Part shown: positions 25,777-38,065 of the stretch, piece by piece | Layout of the letters: every line of letters begins with the position of its first letter | How positions within the stretch are numbered: position 1 is the stretch's first letter | From: Cryptomeria japonica | Taxonomy: Eukaryota; Streptophyta; Pinopsida; Cupressales; Cupressaceae | Length of the DNA stretch: 64,000 nt | Direction: 5' to 3' | NCBI RefSeq assembly: GCF_030272615.1 | Contig: NC_081405.1 | Span: 156,381,454-156,445,453, forward strand | Translations under genes and position numbers: made by a program | Notes under the pieces: generated by a model | Told to the model about the DNA's origin: nothing | The model's database searches: none | The model's input: only the letters and a program-made list of their open reading frames with translations

Positions 25777-27226
25777 TGATGAATAATGATGAACAGTAAA
25801 TATCCAATAGATACTGAGAGGAAGGGGTGAATCAATATAGACAAAAATTTCTCCAACGGCTTAAACTGCAAAGACTGCACTAACTGGTAAACAATATCAC
25901 CGATCTAAATCAAGGCACTACCAGTAAAACATAGTATGACTGCAAGAGACATAAACCAGTAACATCTAGATCATCTCAAAACCTAACATCTCATCTCAAC
26001 TTGACCCATATGCTTAAGCAAGTAAAATATCAGAAATACAATGACCATTGGATCAACTTACATTACCACTTAACAGAAAACACTAAAACATCACATAAAA
26101 AGGCATCACACATAACACACTAATTTTTTTCACATGGAAACCCAACTAGGAAAAACCATGATGGGGATGAATACCCACAAGTTGTTCTTGAAATATTTTG
26201 AAGTCCGCTCTATTAGGAGCCTAGTCCAATTAAAGAAATACAATGGGTTCTACTAGGAACCGATCCTGCTAGGGATCACTCGGTTAAGGGATGGCTAAAT
26301 ACCTAGTTAGAGGTTAAAACCCTGTTAAAGGTTACCTTGTAAGAGGATTTAAAGAACTCAATGATTTTGAGTCACCCTATTAAAGGATTTATAAAAAGCC
26401 TGTTAAAGCTACCCGGTAAAGGGATTTTCCAACTATTGAAATGGTTAGAAGTCAACAGGTAATACATTGATCTGATAACAACACTTAATGCCAAGGTAGA
26501 TCCACTTCAGTTCTTTTACTTCTGCAATCACACTCTACAAATCTCTACTTACTCCTTTGGTTTGGTAAGAATTACCTCACATACATTCATTTTCCAGCAA
26601 CTTCAAATGAAAATCATCATCGACCATATAGACAACAATTAGGTCAATGGCCAAAACCTAAAACCCTAAGCATCTAGGTTTACAATACAGTCAATCCAAT
26701 CCTCACCGTTTAAACACATTACATAGAGTAAAATAATCTTGAGAAAATATCAAGATGTTCTCCATCATCTATTCTTCACCACTTCTAGAAGCTGATAACC
26801 CATCACGTGCTCTCCACCGTTTACTGAGATTTTGGACATTCCTGAGGTAGATAGAATCAATCTTCTTCATGCAAGATCCTCAAGGATATTCTTCATGTGC
26901 ACAATGTTGACATGGCAACATGATCTAATCTTCATTTCAATGCTAACTCATCATAGGATGTCATCGGTCGAATCACACAGACTTGGAATACATCAACCAG
27001 AAACCTTGAAGCTGAGACTACCAATCGGTAGTCATATCAAATGAAACCCCGATACAAACTTTGCATATACTGGTTCACACTCCAATATACCGGTTCACTT
27101 CATACCGTCATACTGGTTCACTTACCAGTTTGCCTACTTCAATATACCGGTTCATACTTCAGCATATTGACATCAATGACAACATACAATCCCATCATGT
27201 CATCAAACTCTGCACATATGCCAACA
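25777..27226 (-). mobile_element. Element B 3' LTR
   Basis: Starts TGATGAATAATGATGAAC, ends CATATGCCAACA. Contains GAGGAAGGGGTGAATCA near 25800 and GGAAACCCAACTAGG near 26138. The complement of the polypurine tract (ATCTCCCCCTTTGG) abuts. Confidence 0.9.
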
Positions 27227-27463
27227 ATCTCCCCCTTTGGCATTGATGGCAATACACAAATATTATTCCATATAATATGTCATCAATACTGCAGATATCT
27301 TCTTTGCTTCACATCTTCTCCCCCTTTCACAACAATGCCAAAGTGGAGGCACAAACATCCATGATCTACTATGTTGCTCCCCCTAAGGAGTAGCATCCTT
27401 CAACACATAAATCCTAAAAAAACATTGACAATGAAATACCTGATTGATGTGGAGCACATACCT

Positions 27464-28180
27464 TTAGTTCACTTCTTGAAGGGGCGTCACCCCTAATTTG
27501 CCTCTTAGATAAGTAAATGTAGCCTTCGGTAGAGGCTTGGTGAATATATCGACTAACTACTCTTTACTAGAAACATGTTCCAATACAACCTCATTGTTCC
27601 TAACTTTCTCCCTCAAGAAATGCTACTTGAGATCGAAGCACTTGGTTCTAGCATGCAATACCGAATTCTAGGAAATATTACTTGCACTTGTGTTATCACA
27701 AAATATACTCACTGGTTCAGATACAGGGACTTTGAAACCACTTAATACATGCTTCATCCAAATTGTCTTAGTGCAATTCATAAATGTTGCTACATATTCT
27801 GCTTTTGTTGTGGACTGAGAGATACAACTCTACTTCTTTCTCATCCATAAGACTAGTCTACCACCCAAAAAGAATGCACCACTGGTTGTTCTCTTTTGGT
27901 CATCCACATTACCAGCCCAATCGACATCAGTAAACACTTTGAGATTGAAATCATTACTGTATGGATACCACAATCCATAATCTGTAGTTCCCTTCAGATA
28001 TCTAAGAATCCACTTGATTGCTACCAAGTGGGATTCTCTTGGAATTTTTTGGAAATGTGCAGCAATGCCCACTGCATGTGCAATGTCCAGTCTGTTGTAT
28101 ACTACATAGTGCAACTTACCAATCATTGACTAGTATTCCTTCTCATTCACCAACACTGAGTCATCTTCTTTTGACAATTT
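27464..28180 (-). pseudogene. Element B RNase H region
   Basis: Minus-strand Copia RNase H. IGKLHYVVYNRLDIAHAVG and WILRYLKGTTDYGLWY form the connection region. FTDVDWAGNVDDQKRTTSG carries the first catalytic Asp (normally TDADWAG) and AFFLGGRLVLW follows. Downstream decay brings stops, but SKE.LVDIFTKPLPKATF, then LRGKLGV, is clear near the 3' end with a stop at 27464. The family digests RNA in RNA:DNA hybrids during reverse transcription. Broken, so inactive. Confidence 0.85.
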
Positions 28181-28184
28181 ACAA

Positions 28185-28856
28185 TCAGTCTTCCATGCCA
28201 AAGGTCTTCAACACCTCTTTGACATACTTGGACTGAGTGATAAAAATACCATCTTTCATTTGTTGAATATGTAGTCCAATGAAGAACTTAATATCTTTGA
28301 TTAGTGACATCTCAAATTCCTTCTTCATTTCATCTGCAAATGCATGGCTCATCTTGTAATCTCTACCAAAAATTATGTCATCAACAAACACTTCACAGAT
28401 CAAAATCTGATCTTCTTCTGTCTTCATAGATATTGCTATCTTCACAATATGGGAGTGTAAATGTTCATGCCATGGTCTAGGTGCTTTCTTCAACCCATAC
28501 AAGGTTTTATGTAGTCTACACACCATATCACTGTCTTCTTATAGGGAAAACCCATCGGGTTGCTCTATATACACTTCCTTTTCAAGTATTCCATTTAGGA
28601 ATGTAGATTTCACATCCATCTGATACACTTTGAATCCCTTGAAGGTTGCATATACAAGTAGCATTCGAACTCCTTCCAATCTAGCTACTGGAGAAAAGGT
28701 TTCTCCATAGTGTTCTCCTTCTTCTTGAGCATATCCCTTACATACCAATCTTGCTTTGTTTCTTACCACTGTGCCATCTTCATTCATCTTGTTTCTAAAA
28801 ACCCATTTGGTGCCAATAACATTTTTGTGCTCAGTTCTGGGTACCAAAGACCATGT
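28185..28856 (-). pseudogene. Element B reverse transcriptase, downstream part
   Basis: Minus-strand RT downstream of the C insertion. Seen in order: [51 protein letters not shown] (first catalytic Asp), LHKTLYGLKKAPRPWH and CEVFVDDIIFG, where FVDD is the catalytic box in its Copia form, then FEMSLIKDIKFFIGL. A stop separates the first piece (to 28539) from the second (from 28526). The upstream residues EELDQIEKNGT lie at 36511-36560, beyond C. Removing C and one CATGT copy restores the frame at a Thr-Trp pair. Confidence 0.88.
28852..28856. repeat. Target-site duplication of C, left
   Basis: CATGT before LTR C; second copy at 36506-36510. Confidence 0.95.
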
Positions 28857-30359
28857 TGTTGGCATTATAACAGACAATGGGAGATTGTTGGCATTTCAAT
28901 AAGGATATTGAGAAGGTTGTTGATGATTATGGATACAACTGATTAAGGATGATTTACTGTCTTAATATTATTATTTTGTCATTAATGTCAAAAAATTGAT
29001 TTTCTAAATCAGTATGATGTTGCCATATCTTGAGAAGTATGATTTGATGAGTATAAAGGTGTTGGTAAAAGACACAGAAAGAATATGATGAATAAGGGGA
29101 TGAATAAGTTATTCAATGGGCAACTATTACCAAGTTAGACAATGATGAGATCATGATGTTTAGATTGTTTTGATATCATACATATGTTATTTATTATAAG
29201 GTTAATACTATACTATGTTATTGAGAAAAGAACCTAGTCGGTAAACCCTAAGGTTATTGCTATCGGTTAATGAAGATAGAGTGTCTACCGAGTAAAGTTT
29301 AGTATTTATCGAGTTGTAACCAAGCTATAATAGAATGCATCAAATGGCTACATGAGTTATTTAATGAAGGGAGCTGATGAGCTGGAACTGATTAAATGAT
29401 TGGTATGCCGTGCATAAAGTTTGTTAAAGAATCTATGGAAAAGGAAAATCGACATGAAGATCTATAGCCTAGATTGAACCACATACCCTAGCACAAGTTC
29501 CAAGAAATGCATGCAAGTTCCAAGGTGGGGTAAAACATTTTTCAGATCAAAGAATACATTGAACCTGGACAAAGTTTGAAGATCTGATGGCTATGATTGA
29601 TCATGGGAAATGTGATCAAGGAGATTAAGCAATTGGCAATTGTTTATAAATAAGGAATTGTTGATAAACAATGTATGCGGGCAAGTGTATGCACATGGAT
29701 GCTACATAGTAATTACCAAGCACAGAAGCTTGAAGAACTGTTTGTATAACAAAGTATAGAGCCCAGCAGATGGACAAGATTAGTTCTATGTCTAGATTGT
29801 ATTGAGCAAATAAGAATCTGCTTTAGCATTTTAGATGTGAAGTTGCAAATAGATTTTTACTACCGTTATTTTGTGAAGTGATAGAAAATCTCTTAACCGA
29901 GTGGACTTAACAGTCTTATTTGTAAAACCCTCTAGCAAGGTGACATTCTGATTGAGTGTTTGAAATCTTTTAACAAGGTCACTTCTAACAAGGTGAAGAT
30001 CCTAACAGATCTGAGGGAAATCCCTTAACTGGGTCACATCTAGCAATGTGTTTGTAATATTTAACAAGATTTTCTTTTAACCGAGCATACTCTAGAAGAG
30101 TATATTTCTTAGTGGGTCTGAAATCCCATAGTGGTTTTTCCCTATTTGGGTTTCCATGTTAAATCTAGTGTTATGAGGTTTATGATGTTTATATGCTTTT
30201 GAGTTTGCATGTTTAACAGTTTTGGTTATATCACTGAAGTATATGTTATCGAGGTTGAATCTAATGTTTTTATGGAAGATTAAGTTTGTATGATTCACCC
30301 CCCCCCTCTCATCTTATCGGCTTGGCATCTGTACTTAACATTAAGTATTAGAACTATCA
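28857..30359 (+). mobile_element. Element C 5' LTR
   Basis: Begins TGTTGGCATTATAAC, ends AGAACTATCA. It has GGTTTTTCCCTATTTGGG, then TTTCCATG, near 30133 and TGATTCACCCCCCCCCTCTC near 30291, motifs shared with the other Copia LTRs here in reverse. Compared with the 3' LTR, several CCG triplets are changed to CTG, ATC or CAA. Confidence 0.95.
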
Positions 30360-30361
30360 AT

Positions 30362-30373
30362 TGGAATCAAAGC
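30362..30373 (+). other. Element C primer-binding site
   Basis: TGGAATCAAAGC, two mismatches from TGGTATCAGAGC (initiator tRNA-Met), two bases after the LTR. Confidence 0.8.
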
Positions 30374-30423
30374 TTTGTACTCCGAAAGAAAATTTTAAAG
30401 GTACTTGAGGCAAAGATCCAAAG

Positions 30424-31790
30424 ATGTATAAGAGGGATGCACCGAAGCTGAACAATTCAAGTTTCTCTACATGGCATAAAAGGATGAAGTTGCACCTATC
30501 AGGAGTTGGAGAATATGTTGTATATTATCTGGAGAATGATTTCATTACACCAAGTATCTATCCATTGACAATGGAAGAGATAAAGGCAAAGCAAGAACAT
30601 ATCCAAGCAATGATTGAAATAACATCTGCATTGACCAACTCAGAGTTTAATGATCTAGAAGGTTGTAATGATGTGAAGGCAATGTGGGACAAGCTCATAT
30701 CTATATATGGCGGTGATGAACATGTTCAAAGAGAAAAAGTGGACAGTCTAAGAGGGCAACTTGAATCTATGATGATGATGAAGGTGAGAACATAACTCAG
30801 TACAGTACAAGACTAAAGGAGATTGTCAACCAAATCAAAGGAGCAGGTGGAACCATTGAAGAAAAGGGTATAACAAGTAAGTTGTTAAGAACACTTCTAC
30901 CAGCTTATGCAATCAGAGTCTCTGCAATCAATGAATTAAGGTCTGTACCCAATATGCCAGTTTATTTAGATGCTACTATTGGTAAGCTACATGCATTTGA
31001 GTTAAGTAATTTTGATAACAGTGGGTCTTCGGTAAATAAAGTTGAATCTGCATTTAGTTCTTTTCATCTTGATGAATCTAATAATTACAATGAAAGAAAG
31101 TATAAGTACTCTGAAGAAGACCACAGTGGAGAAAGTGAAAGATTTCATAAGAACATGTAGGAAGTACACAAACTGTATGAGGAAATCAGAAAGAAAGAAG
31201 AGTTTGAAGCACTATTAGCCAGAAGGTTACCGAGAGGCAAAGGTAAGTATAAAGGAAAACTACCTTTGAAATGTTTCAATTGTGATAAGATAGGACATAT
31301 GGCTTCTAACTGTCCTGACAAAGATTCTACTGAAAAGAGAGATTACCGAGATAATAGACAAAAAAACAATCATTATAGAGGACACTGAGACTTCAGAAGA
31401 AGAGATAGAAAGACATGCTTAATAGCTGATGAGGAATCCAATGATAATAAATCAGATGAAACTAATACAGAGGAAGTAGTTTATGTGGCTATCAAAGATG
31501 GATCAGATAAAGAAAGGTATGAAGAAAAATCCCTAATATCTCACATAAATACTAATGATTCTTGGATCATAGATAGTGGATGCTCACATCAAATGACTAG
31601 TGATAAACACAAGTTTGCTATGTTAGAAGATTATGATGGAGGCTATGTAAGATTTGGTAATGATGCACCATGTCCAGTAAAAGGTAAAGGATCTATAACA
31701 CTTCTTGACAATGCAAGATGCAATGATGTTTATTGGGTTGAAGGTTTGAAATACAATTTGTTGAGTGTAGCACAACTAAACAATACATGA
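30424..31790 (+). pseudogene. Element C Gag and protease
   Basis: From ATG 30424 the Copia Gag domain is clear: FSTWHKRMKLHLSG, then VKAMWDKLISIYGGDEHVQ. A frameshift near 30775 moves it to the frame of GITSKLLRTLLPAYAIRVS. A stop at 31158 is followed in the same frame by the zinc knuckle CFNCDKIGHMASNC (31270-31317), a TGA at 31386 and the protease site WIIDSGCSHQMTSD near 31560 with an intact DSG triad. The conserved LLSVAQL near 31760 marks the protease end. The TGA at 31386 sits where Arg is expected, as if from CGA. Gag packages the RNA and the protease cuts the polyprotein. Inactive. Confidence 0.9.
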
Positions 31791-31924
31791 TACTGAATAG
31801 AATTTCAGAAAGGAATTGTCAAAGTTCATGACAAGAATGGAAAGTTAGCTGCTACCGAGACACAAACAAAAGGTAACACATTTCACCTTGACTCAACTCG
31901 GAATAAGTGTCTGTATGCAAAGAT

Positions 31925-32795
31925 AGATGATACCTGGTTATGGCATAAAAGGTTTTGTCATCTAAATTTTGATAATCTGATCAAAATAAGTAAGAAGCAC
32001 CGAGTAAGAGGTCTACTGAGTTTGGAAAAACCTGAGAATGCTATGTGCCGAGGATGCCAGATGGGTAAGATGACAAGATCAAGTTTTACAAGTAAGTCTT
32101 ACACTTCTAAGGGAATTTTAGATCTTGTGCACACCGATCTTTGTGGTCCTATGAAAGTTCAAAGTTATTATGGTGATAAATATTTCATATTATTTGTGGA
32201 TGATTACTCAAGGATGATGTCAGTTATGTTTTTAAAACAAAAATCAGAAGCTTTTCAAATGTTTAAATCGTACAAGGCAAGAGTTGAAAATCAAATAGGA
32301 AGACAACTGAAATGTCTTAGATCAGATAGAGGAGGAGAGTTCACATCTAATGAGTTCAACTTATTATGCAATGATCATGGTATTAAAAGACAAGTCTCTG
32401 CACTGAGAACTCCATGGAAAAATGGAATAGCTGAGAGAAGAAACATATCTATTGTGGATTGTTTCAGAACCCTGATGATTGAAAAGAAAGTGCCACAAAC
32501 ATTTTGGAGAGAAGTAATAAGCACAACAGTTTACACCTTGAACTGAGTACAACTAAAGAAAGGAACTATGAAGATACCATATGAAATTTGGTATGACAAG
32601 AAACCTAATGTAAGTTATTTCAAAATCTTTGGAAGTAGATGCTATGTACACAAAGATGATAGAAATGGCAAGTTTGATCAAAAAAGTGAAGAAGGAACAT
32701 TTCTTGGTTATTCTTCTAGAAGCAAAGCATTTAAATGTCTGATCGAATCATCTAACAAAATAGTAGAAAGTGCAAATGTGAAAATTGATTAGAAA
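31925..32795 (+). pseudogene. Element C integrase
   Basis: The Zn-binding pre-integrase region reads WLWHKRFCHLNFDNL, then MCRGCQMGKM (H, H, C, C all kept). The catalytic core follows: HTDLCGPM (first Asp), CLRSDRGGEFTS (second Asp) and NGIAERRNISI (Glu), so the D, D, E triad is complete. A TGA at 32544 interrupts the frame; after it come WYDKKPNVSYFKIFGSRCYV and GTFLGYSSRSKAFK, the conserved post-core segment, then a frameshift near 32795. The enzyme inserts element cDNA into the chromosome. Confidence 0.9.
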
Positions 32796-33016
32796 GAAAT
32801 GATGAAGGAAATTCCAAGGAACCAGAAGACTATGATGAATTTTTCTATGTTCAACCGACAAGTCTTACTGAGAAAACTATTGAAGAAAATGAAGAGAATA
32901 TCCAGTTACCAGGTGATGAAGAAGATTATACAGAGCCTACCGAGCCTGTATTAGCCAAATATGTCAGAAGACATCATGCGTCAAGTCAGATTATAGGAGA
33001 TAAGGATGATCTAGTT

Positions 33017-33775
33017 ATGACAAGGAACAAACTGAGACAGAACACATGTCTAATATCTGAAATTGAGCCGAGAATAGTGAAAGAGGCATTTAACAGTGAA
33101 GATTGGATAAATGCTATGACAGAAGAGATTGATCAAATCAAGAAGAATGACACATGGACACTGGTCCCAAGACCGAAGGACAAAAATGTAATTGGTACAA
33201 AGTGGATTTTCAGAAACAAGCCGAATGAAAAAGGAGAGGTCATTCGAAATAAAGAAAGACTAGTTTGCAAAGGTTATGCCCAAGAAGAAGGAATTGATTA
33301 TGGTGAAACTTTTGCACCTATGGCTAGACTAGAAGGAGTAAGAACATTGTTGGCATATGCTGCTTACAAAAATTTCAAGGTATATCAAATGGATGTCAAA
33401 TCTGCATTTCTGAATGGTATATTAGAAGAAGAAGTTTTTATTGAACAACCTGAAGGATTTGTTGAAGACAAGAGTAAAAATCAGGTATGTAAATTGAACA
33501 AAGCATTATATGGTTTGAAACAAGTACCTAGAGCATGGTATGAAAGATTGCACTCTTATTTGATTAAGATTGGTTTTATAAGGACAAGTGAGAACAACAA
33601 TATGTACATGAAGAATGATGAAAATGGAATACTGATCTCAGCCACATTTTGTGGAAATGACTCTTTATGAAAGAACTTTGGAAATGAAATGAACAAAGAA
33701 TTTGAGATGTCATTAATCGGTGAGATAAAGTATTTTATAGGTTTATAGATATTGTAAATGAAAAATGAGATTTTC
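33017..33775 (+). pseudogene. Element C reverse transcriptase, YVDD lost
   Basis: Copia [75 protein letters not shown] (first catalytic Asp) and [17 protein letters not shown] are all present. Where the catalytic FVDD box should follow (about 33630-33660), the sequence reads [11 protein letters not shown] and stops at 33670, which fits a small deletion removing the YVDD residues. Downstream, MNKEFEMSLIGEIKYFIGL continues with two stops near 33745-33757. The enzyme could not work even if the stops were ignored. Confidence 0.9.
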
Positions 33776-34582
33776 ATTACTCAATCCAAGTACATAAAGG
33801 AAATCTTGAAGAAATTTGGAATGGAGGATTCAAAACCAGTAAGTACTCTTATGACTACCATCTGTAAATTATCAAAGAATGATGAATCTGCATATGTTGA
33901 TGAGACACTTTACCGATCCATGATTGGAAAGCTACAATATGTTGTTCATAGTAGGCCAGATATAGCACATGGAGCAGGTATAGTTGCAAGATTCTCTACA
34001 GATCCTAAGGAAACACACATGATAGAAATCAAAAGAATTTTTAGATACTTGAAAGGCACTAAGGATTATGGCTTAGTATATCAGAAAGGAAATGACTTTG
34101 ATTTAAAAGTTTATACTGATGCTGATTGGGTAGGCAACATTGATGATAGAAAAAGCACAAGTGGAGGAGCTTTCTTTTTAGGAGAAAGACTAGTAAGTTG
34201 GCTTAGCAAGAAACAAGGATGTGTTTCACAGTCAACAACAGAAGCTGAATATGTTGTTGTGGCATTAAATTGTACCAACATAGCATGGATCAAACAACTG
34301 TTGGATGGTATAAATGAGAAAGTTACCGAGCCAGTAACTATATTCTATGACAATACTAGTGCCATTAACATTTCAAAGAATCCTGTTATGCACTCTAAGA
34401 TGAAACACATCTCTATCAAATATCATTGTCTTAGAGAAGAAGCTCAAGATAAGAAAGTGGTGTTGGAGTATGTTAGTACAAAGGAACAAATAGCAGATAT
34501 CTTCACCAAGCCACTACCGAGGGACACTTTTGAGTATCTCAGAAGTAAGTTACGGGTCCTACCCCTATCTTCCATTCACTGA
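33758..34582 (+). pseudogene. Element C RNase H and C-terminus
   Basis: Longest clean piece of C, 274 codons to the stop at 34582. ITQSKYIKEILKKFGMED joins RT to RNase H. YTDADWVGNIDDRKSTSGGA has the first catalytic Asp, QSTTEAEYVV the Glu, FYDNTSAINISKNPV the next Asp. EQIADIFTKPLPRDTFEYLR is the usual Copia C-terminus. Catalytic residues look complete. The initiating Met at 33758 is internal to the original polyprotein; upstream frames are broken. Confidence 0.92.
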
Positions 34583-34991
34583 CCGAGTTCGGTGAAAGCA
34601 TCAATTCAATGACTCTACAAAATATCTTTTAGGAGTGGATGTTGATTTACACACTTTAGGAGGTTTTCTAAAGGTGTGCAGGAAACAATATAGGAAACAG
34701 GAATTAAAGACAAAATGCTCTGACCGAGACTAAGTTGATACATCATAGCAGGAAATCACTTCATACAAGAAGAAATTATGTTTTAGTTCTTTACTTTTTG
34801 GCATTGTTGTCAAAGGGGGAGAAGACTGGAGAAGACTGGAGAAGACTGAAGAAAAGAAAGACTGAGGAAAGAGGAGAAGTATAATGTATGGGGGAGAAGA
34901 CTGATGATAGGGGGAGAGCATTTCAACATTTCAGAATATCATAACAATTCAAATTAATTAGGTCAAATCAATTGGTTTTGCCATAAATGCC

Positions 34992-35003
34992 AAAGGAGGA
35001 GAT
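34992..35003 (+). other. Element C polypurine tract
   Basis: AAAGGAGGAGAT directly before the 3' LTR, the expected primer for second-strand synthesis. A further purine-rich stretch lies at 34810-34920. Confidence 0.75.
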
Positions 35004-36505
35004 TGTTGGCATTATAACAAACAATGGGAGATTGTTGGGATTTCAATAAGGATATTGAGAAGGTTGTTGATGATTATGGATATAACTGATTAAAGATGAT
35101 TTACTACCTTAATATTATTATTTTATCATTGATGTCAAGAAATTGATTTTCTAAATCAGTATGATGTTGCCATATCTTGAGAAGTATGATTTGATGAGTA
35201 TAAAGGTGTCGGTAAAAGACACAGAAAGAATATGATGAATAAGGGGATGAATAAGTTATTCAATGGGTAGCTATTACCGAGTTAGACAATGATGAGATCA
35301 TGATGTTTAGATTGTTTTGATATCATACATATGTTATTTATTGTAAGGTTAATACTATACTATGTTACCGAGAAAAGAACCTAGCCGATAAACCCTAAGG
35401 TTATCGCTATCGGTTAATGAAGACAGAGTGTCTACCGAGTAAATTTTAGTATTTACCGAGTTGTAACCGAGCTATAATAGAATGCATCAAATGGCTACAT
35501 GAGTTATTTAATGAAGGGAGTTGATGAGCTAGAATTGATTAAATGATTGGTATGCCATGCATAAAGTTTGTTAAAGAATCTATGGCAAAGGAAAATCGGC
35601 ATGAAGATCTATAGCGCAGATTGAACCGCATACCCTAGCACAAGTTCCAAGAAATGTATGCAAGTTCCAAGGCAGGGTAAAACATTTTTCAAATCAAAGA
35701 ATACATTGAACCTAGTCAAAGTTTGAAGATCTGATGGCTATGATTGATCATGGGAAATGTGATCAAGGAGATTAAGCAATTGGCAATTGTTTATAAATAG
35801 GGAACTATTGATAAACAATATATGCGGGCAAGTGTATGCACATGGATGATACATAGTGATTACCGAGCACAGAAGCTTGAAGAACTATTTGTATAATAGA
35901 GTATAGAGCCCAACAGATGGACAAGATTAGTTCTATGTCTAGATTGTATTGAGCAAATAAGAATTTACTTTAGCATTTTAGATGTGAAGTTGCCGATAGA
36001 TTTTTATTACTGTTATTTTGTGAAGTGACAGAAAATCTCTTAACCGAGTGGACTTAATAGTCTTATTTGTAAAACCCTCTAGCAAGGTGACATTCTGATT
36101 GAGTGTTTGAAATCCTTTAACAAGGTCACTTCTAACAAGGTGAAGATCCTAACAAATCTGAGGGAAATCCCTTAATTGGATCACATCTAGCAATGTGTTT
36201 GTAATCTTTAACAGGATTTGCTTTTAATCAAGCACACTCTAGAAGAGTATATTTCTTAGTGGGTCCGAAATCCCACAGTAGTTTTTCCCTATTTGGGTTT
36301 CCATGTTAAATCTGGTGTTATGAGGTTTATTATGTTTATATTCTTTTGAGTTTGCATGTTTAATAGTTTTGGTTATATCACTTAAGTATATGTTACCGAG
36401 GTTGAATCTGATGTTTTTATGGAAGATTAAGTTTGTATGATTCACCCCCCCCTCTCATCTTATCAGCTTGGCATCTGTACTTAACATTAAGTATCAGAAC
36501 TATCA
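35004..36505 (+). mobile_element. Element C 3' LTR
   Basis: TGTTGGCATTATAAC to AGAACTATCA, mate of 28857-30359, followed by CATGT. It keeps more CCG triplets (ACCGAG) than the 5' LTR, so the 5' copy decayed further. Confidence 0.95.
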
Positions 36506-36510
36506 CATGT

Positions 36511-37860
36511 ACCATTCTTTTCTATCTGGTCAAGTTCCTCTTCCATAGCCTTAATCTAGTCTTCATCTTTGTGTGCCTCTTTAAATGTTTTGGGCTCAAA
36601 TTCAAAAATCATGCAAGAATTCTCTTTGACATTTCTTCTTGTAAGTATTCTTGCATCCTTATCCCCTATGACCTGCTTTGGATCATGATGTAGCTTTACA
36701 TACGTAGGAATGATATCAACTGATTCCTCTTGTTTTTCCTCTTCATCCTCATCTTCATCAACATCTACAGGTGTAGGAGCACTGTTACTTGTACTTAGTT
36801 ATTTTGCAACTGGTTCCTAGAAGGTTACATTTGGTTCATCTACCGCTCACTCGTTGTTGGTTTCCTCAGATTTCTCAGAGGTTTCATCAACTCTAACATT
36901 AATACTTTCAACATTTCTTTGAGTCCTATTATTAAAATACTTGAGAGCTTTGCTCTTGGTGGAATACCCTAGGAATATTCCCTCATCACATTTTGCATCA
37001 AACTTTCTTTGGTGTTCACTTCTCTTGATATAACACTTGCTACCAAACACTCTAAAGTAGCTTACTATTAGAGTCTTACCAGTCCAATACTCATAAGGAG
37101 TTTTATCCTTACCTTTCTTGATGAGTACCTAGTTCATAGTGTAGACTGCAGTGCTCACCACTTCTCTCCCAAAAGTGTGAGAAACCTTCCCTTGAACCAA
37201 CATCGTTCTGGTAGCTTCAACTATAATCTGGTTGTTTCTTTCTACTAGGCCATTCTGCTATAGAGTCTAGGGGTAGATAGTTTCCTCTTCATGTCATTCT
37301 CTTCACAGTACTTATTGAATTCACCAGAAGTGAACTCACCTCCTTGGTTAGTTCTAAAACGTTTAATCCTCTTACTGCTTTCCTTTTCAACTAGTGCTCT
37401 GAAGGCTTTAAAATTTCCAAAAGTTTCAGACTTGTCTTTCAAGAATGTGACCCACATCATTCTTGAGCAATCATCATTAAGAATCATAAAGTATGTATCT
37501 CCCTGAACACTCCTAGTTTTCATAGGACCACACAAATCAATATGCACAAGATCAAGTAAATTATCTGCTGTTAAATATTTACCTTTGAAGGTTGAGGAAG
37601 ACATTTTCCTCAGTTGAAATTCTCTGCACAAAGGATTCTCTGATTTGTTCAGCACACACAATCCTCTTACTGCCTTGATCTTACTGGCCTTCACAATATT
37701 ATCAAAATTTACATGGCAAAGTCTCCTATGCCATATCCAACTGCCATCAAACTTAGTCATTAGACATTGACTGATATTTGTATTTAACTGAAATAAGTTA
37801 CCTTTGGTCTGCATACCGGTGGCCATCAGTTCACCACTCTTTCCTTTTATTTTACACACT
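36511..37860 (-). pseudogene. Element B integrase and start of RT
   Basis: Minus strand. 37245-37860 carries the pre-integrase Zn region (WIWHRRLCHVNFDN, then CREFQLRKM where the usual second Cys, CxxC, reads CREF). The integrase core follows with HIDLCGPM, RFRTNQGGEFTSG (second catalytic Asp changed to Asn: normally RSDxGGEF) and a stop just after YSRMA, where NGxxER would follow. 36847-37050 is the post-core segment FGSKCYI...EGIFLGYSTKSKALK. An acidic linker leads to EELDQIEKNGT at 36511-36560, the first residues of RT, where element C is inserted. Confidence 0.87.
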
Positions 37861-38065
37861 CCATCTTTGAATTCCAGAGTGAGTCCTTTATCATTTAGCT
37901 ATGCAACACTCAAAAGGTTATTCCTGAGACCTTCTACCCAATACACATTATCAGCACTACTTTTCCATTTAGAGAGATGGACCCTTTGCCTTTTACCATA
38001 CATGGTGCATCATTACAAAATCGGACTACACCTCCATTGTACTCTTCCAGTGATAGAAAATTTCT

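Larger units (their letters stand above)
28857..36505 (+). mobile_element. Element C: full-length Copia retrotransposon
   Basis: Plus-strand element of 7649 bp flanked by the perfect 5-bp duplication CATGT, inserted antisense in element B. LTRs 28857-30359 and 35004-36505, primer site 30362-30373, coding region 30424-34582 in Copia order, polypurine tract at 34992-35003. It is the youngest visible layer of the A/B/C stack. In the first 145 bp I count nine LTR differences, eight of them transitions, so it is not recent. Frameshifts, stops and loss of the RT YVDD box make it inactive. Confidence 0.95.
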
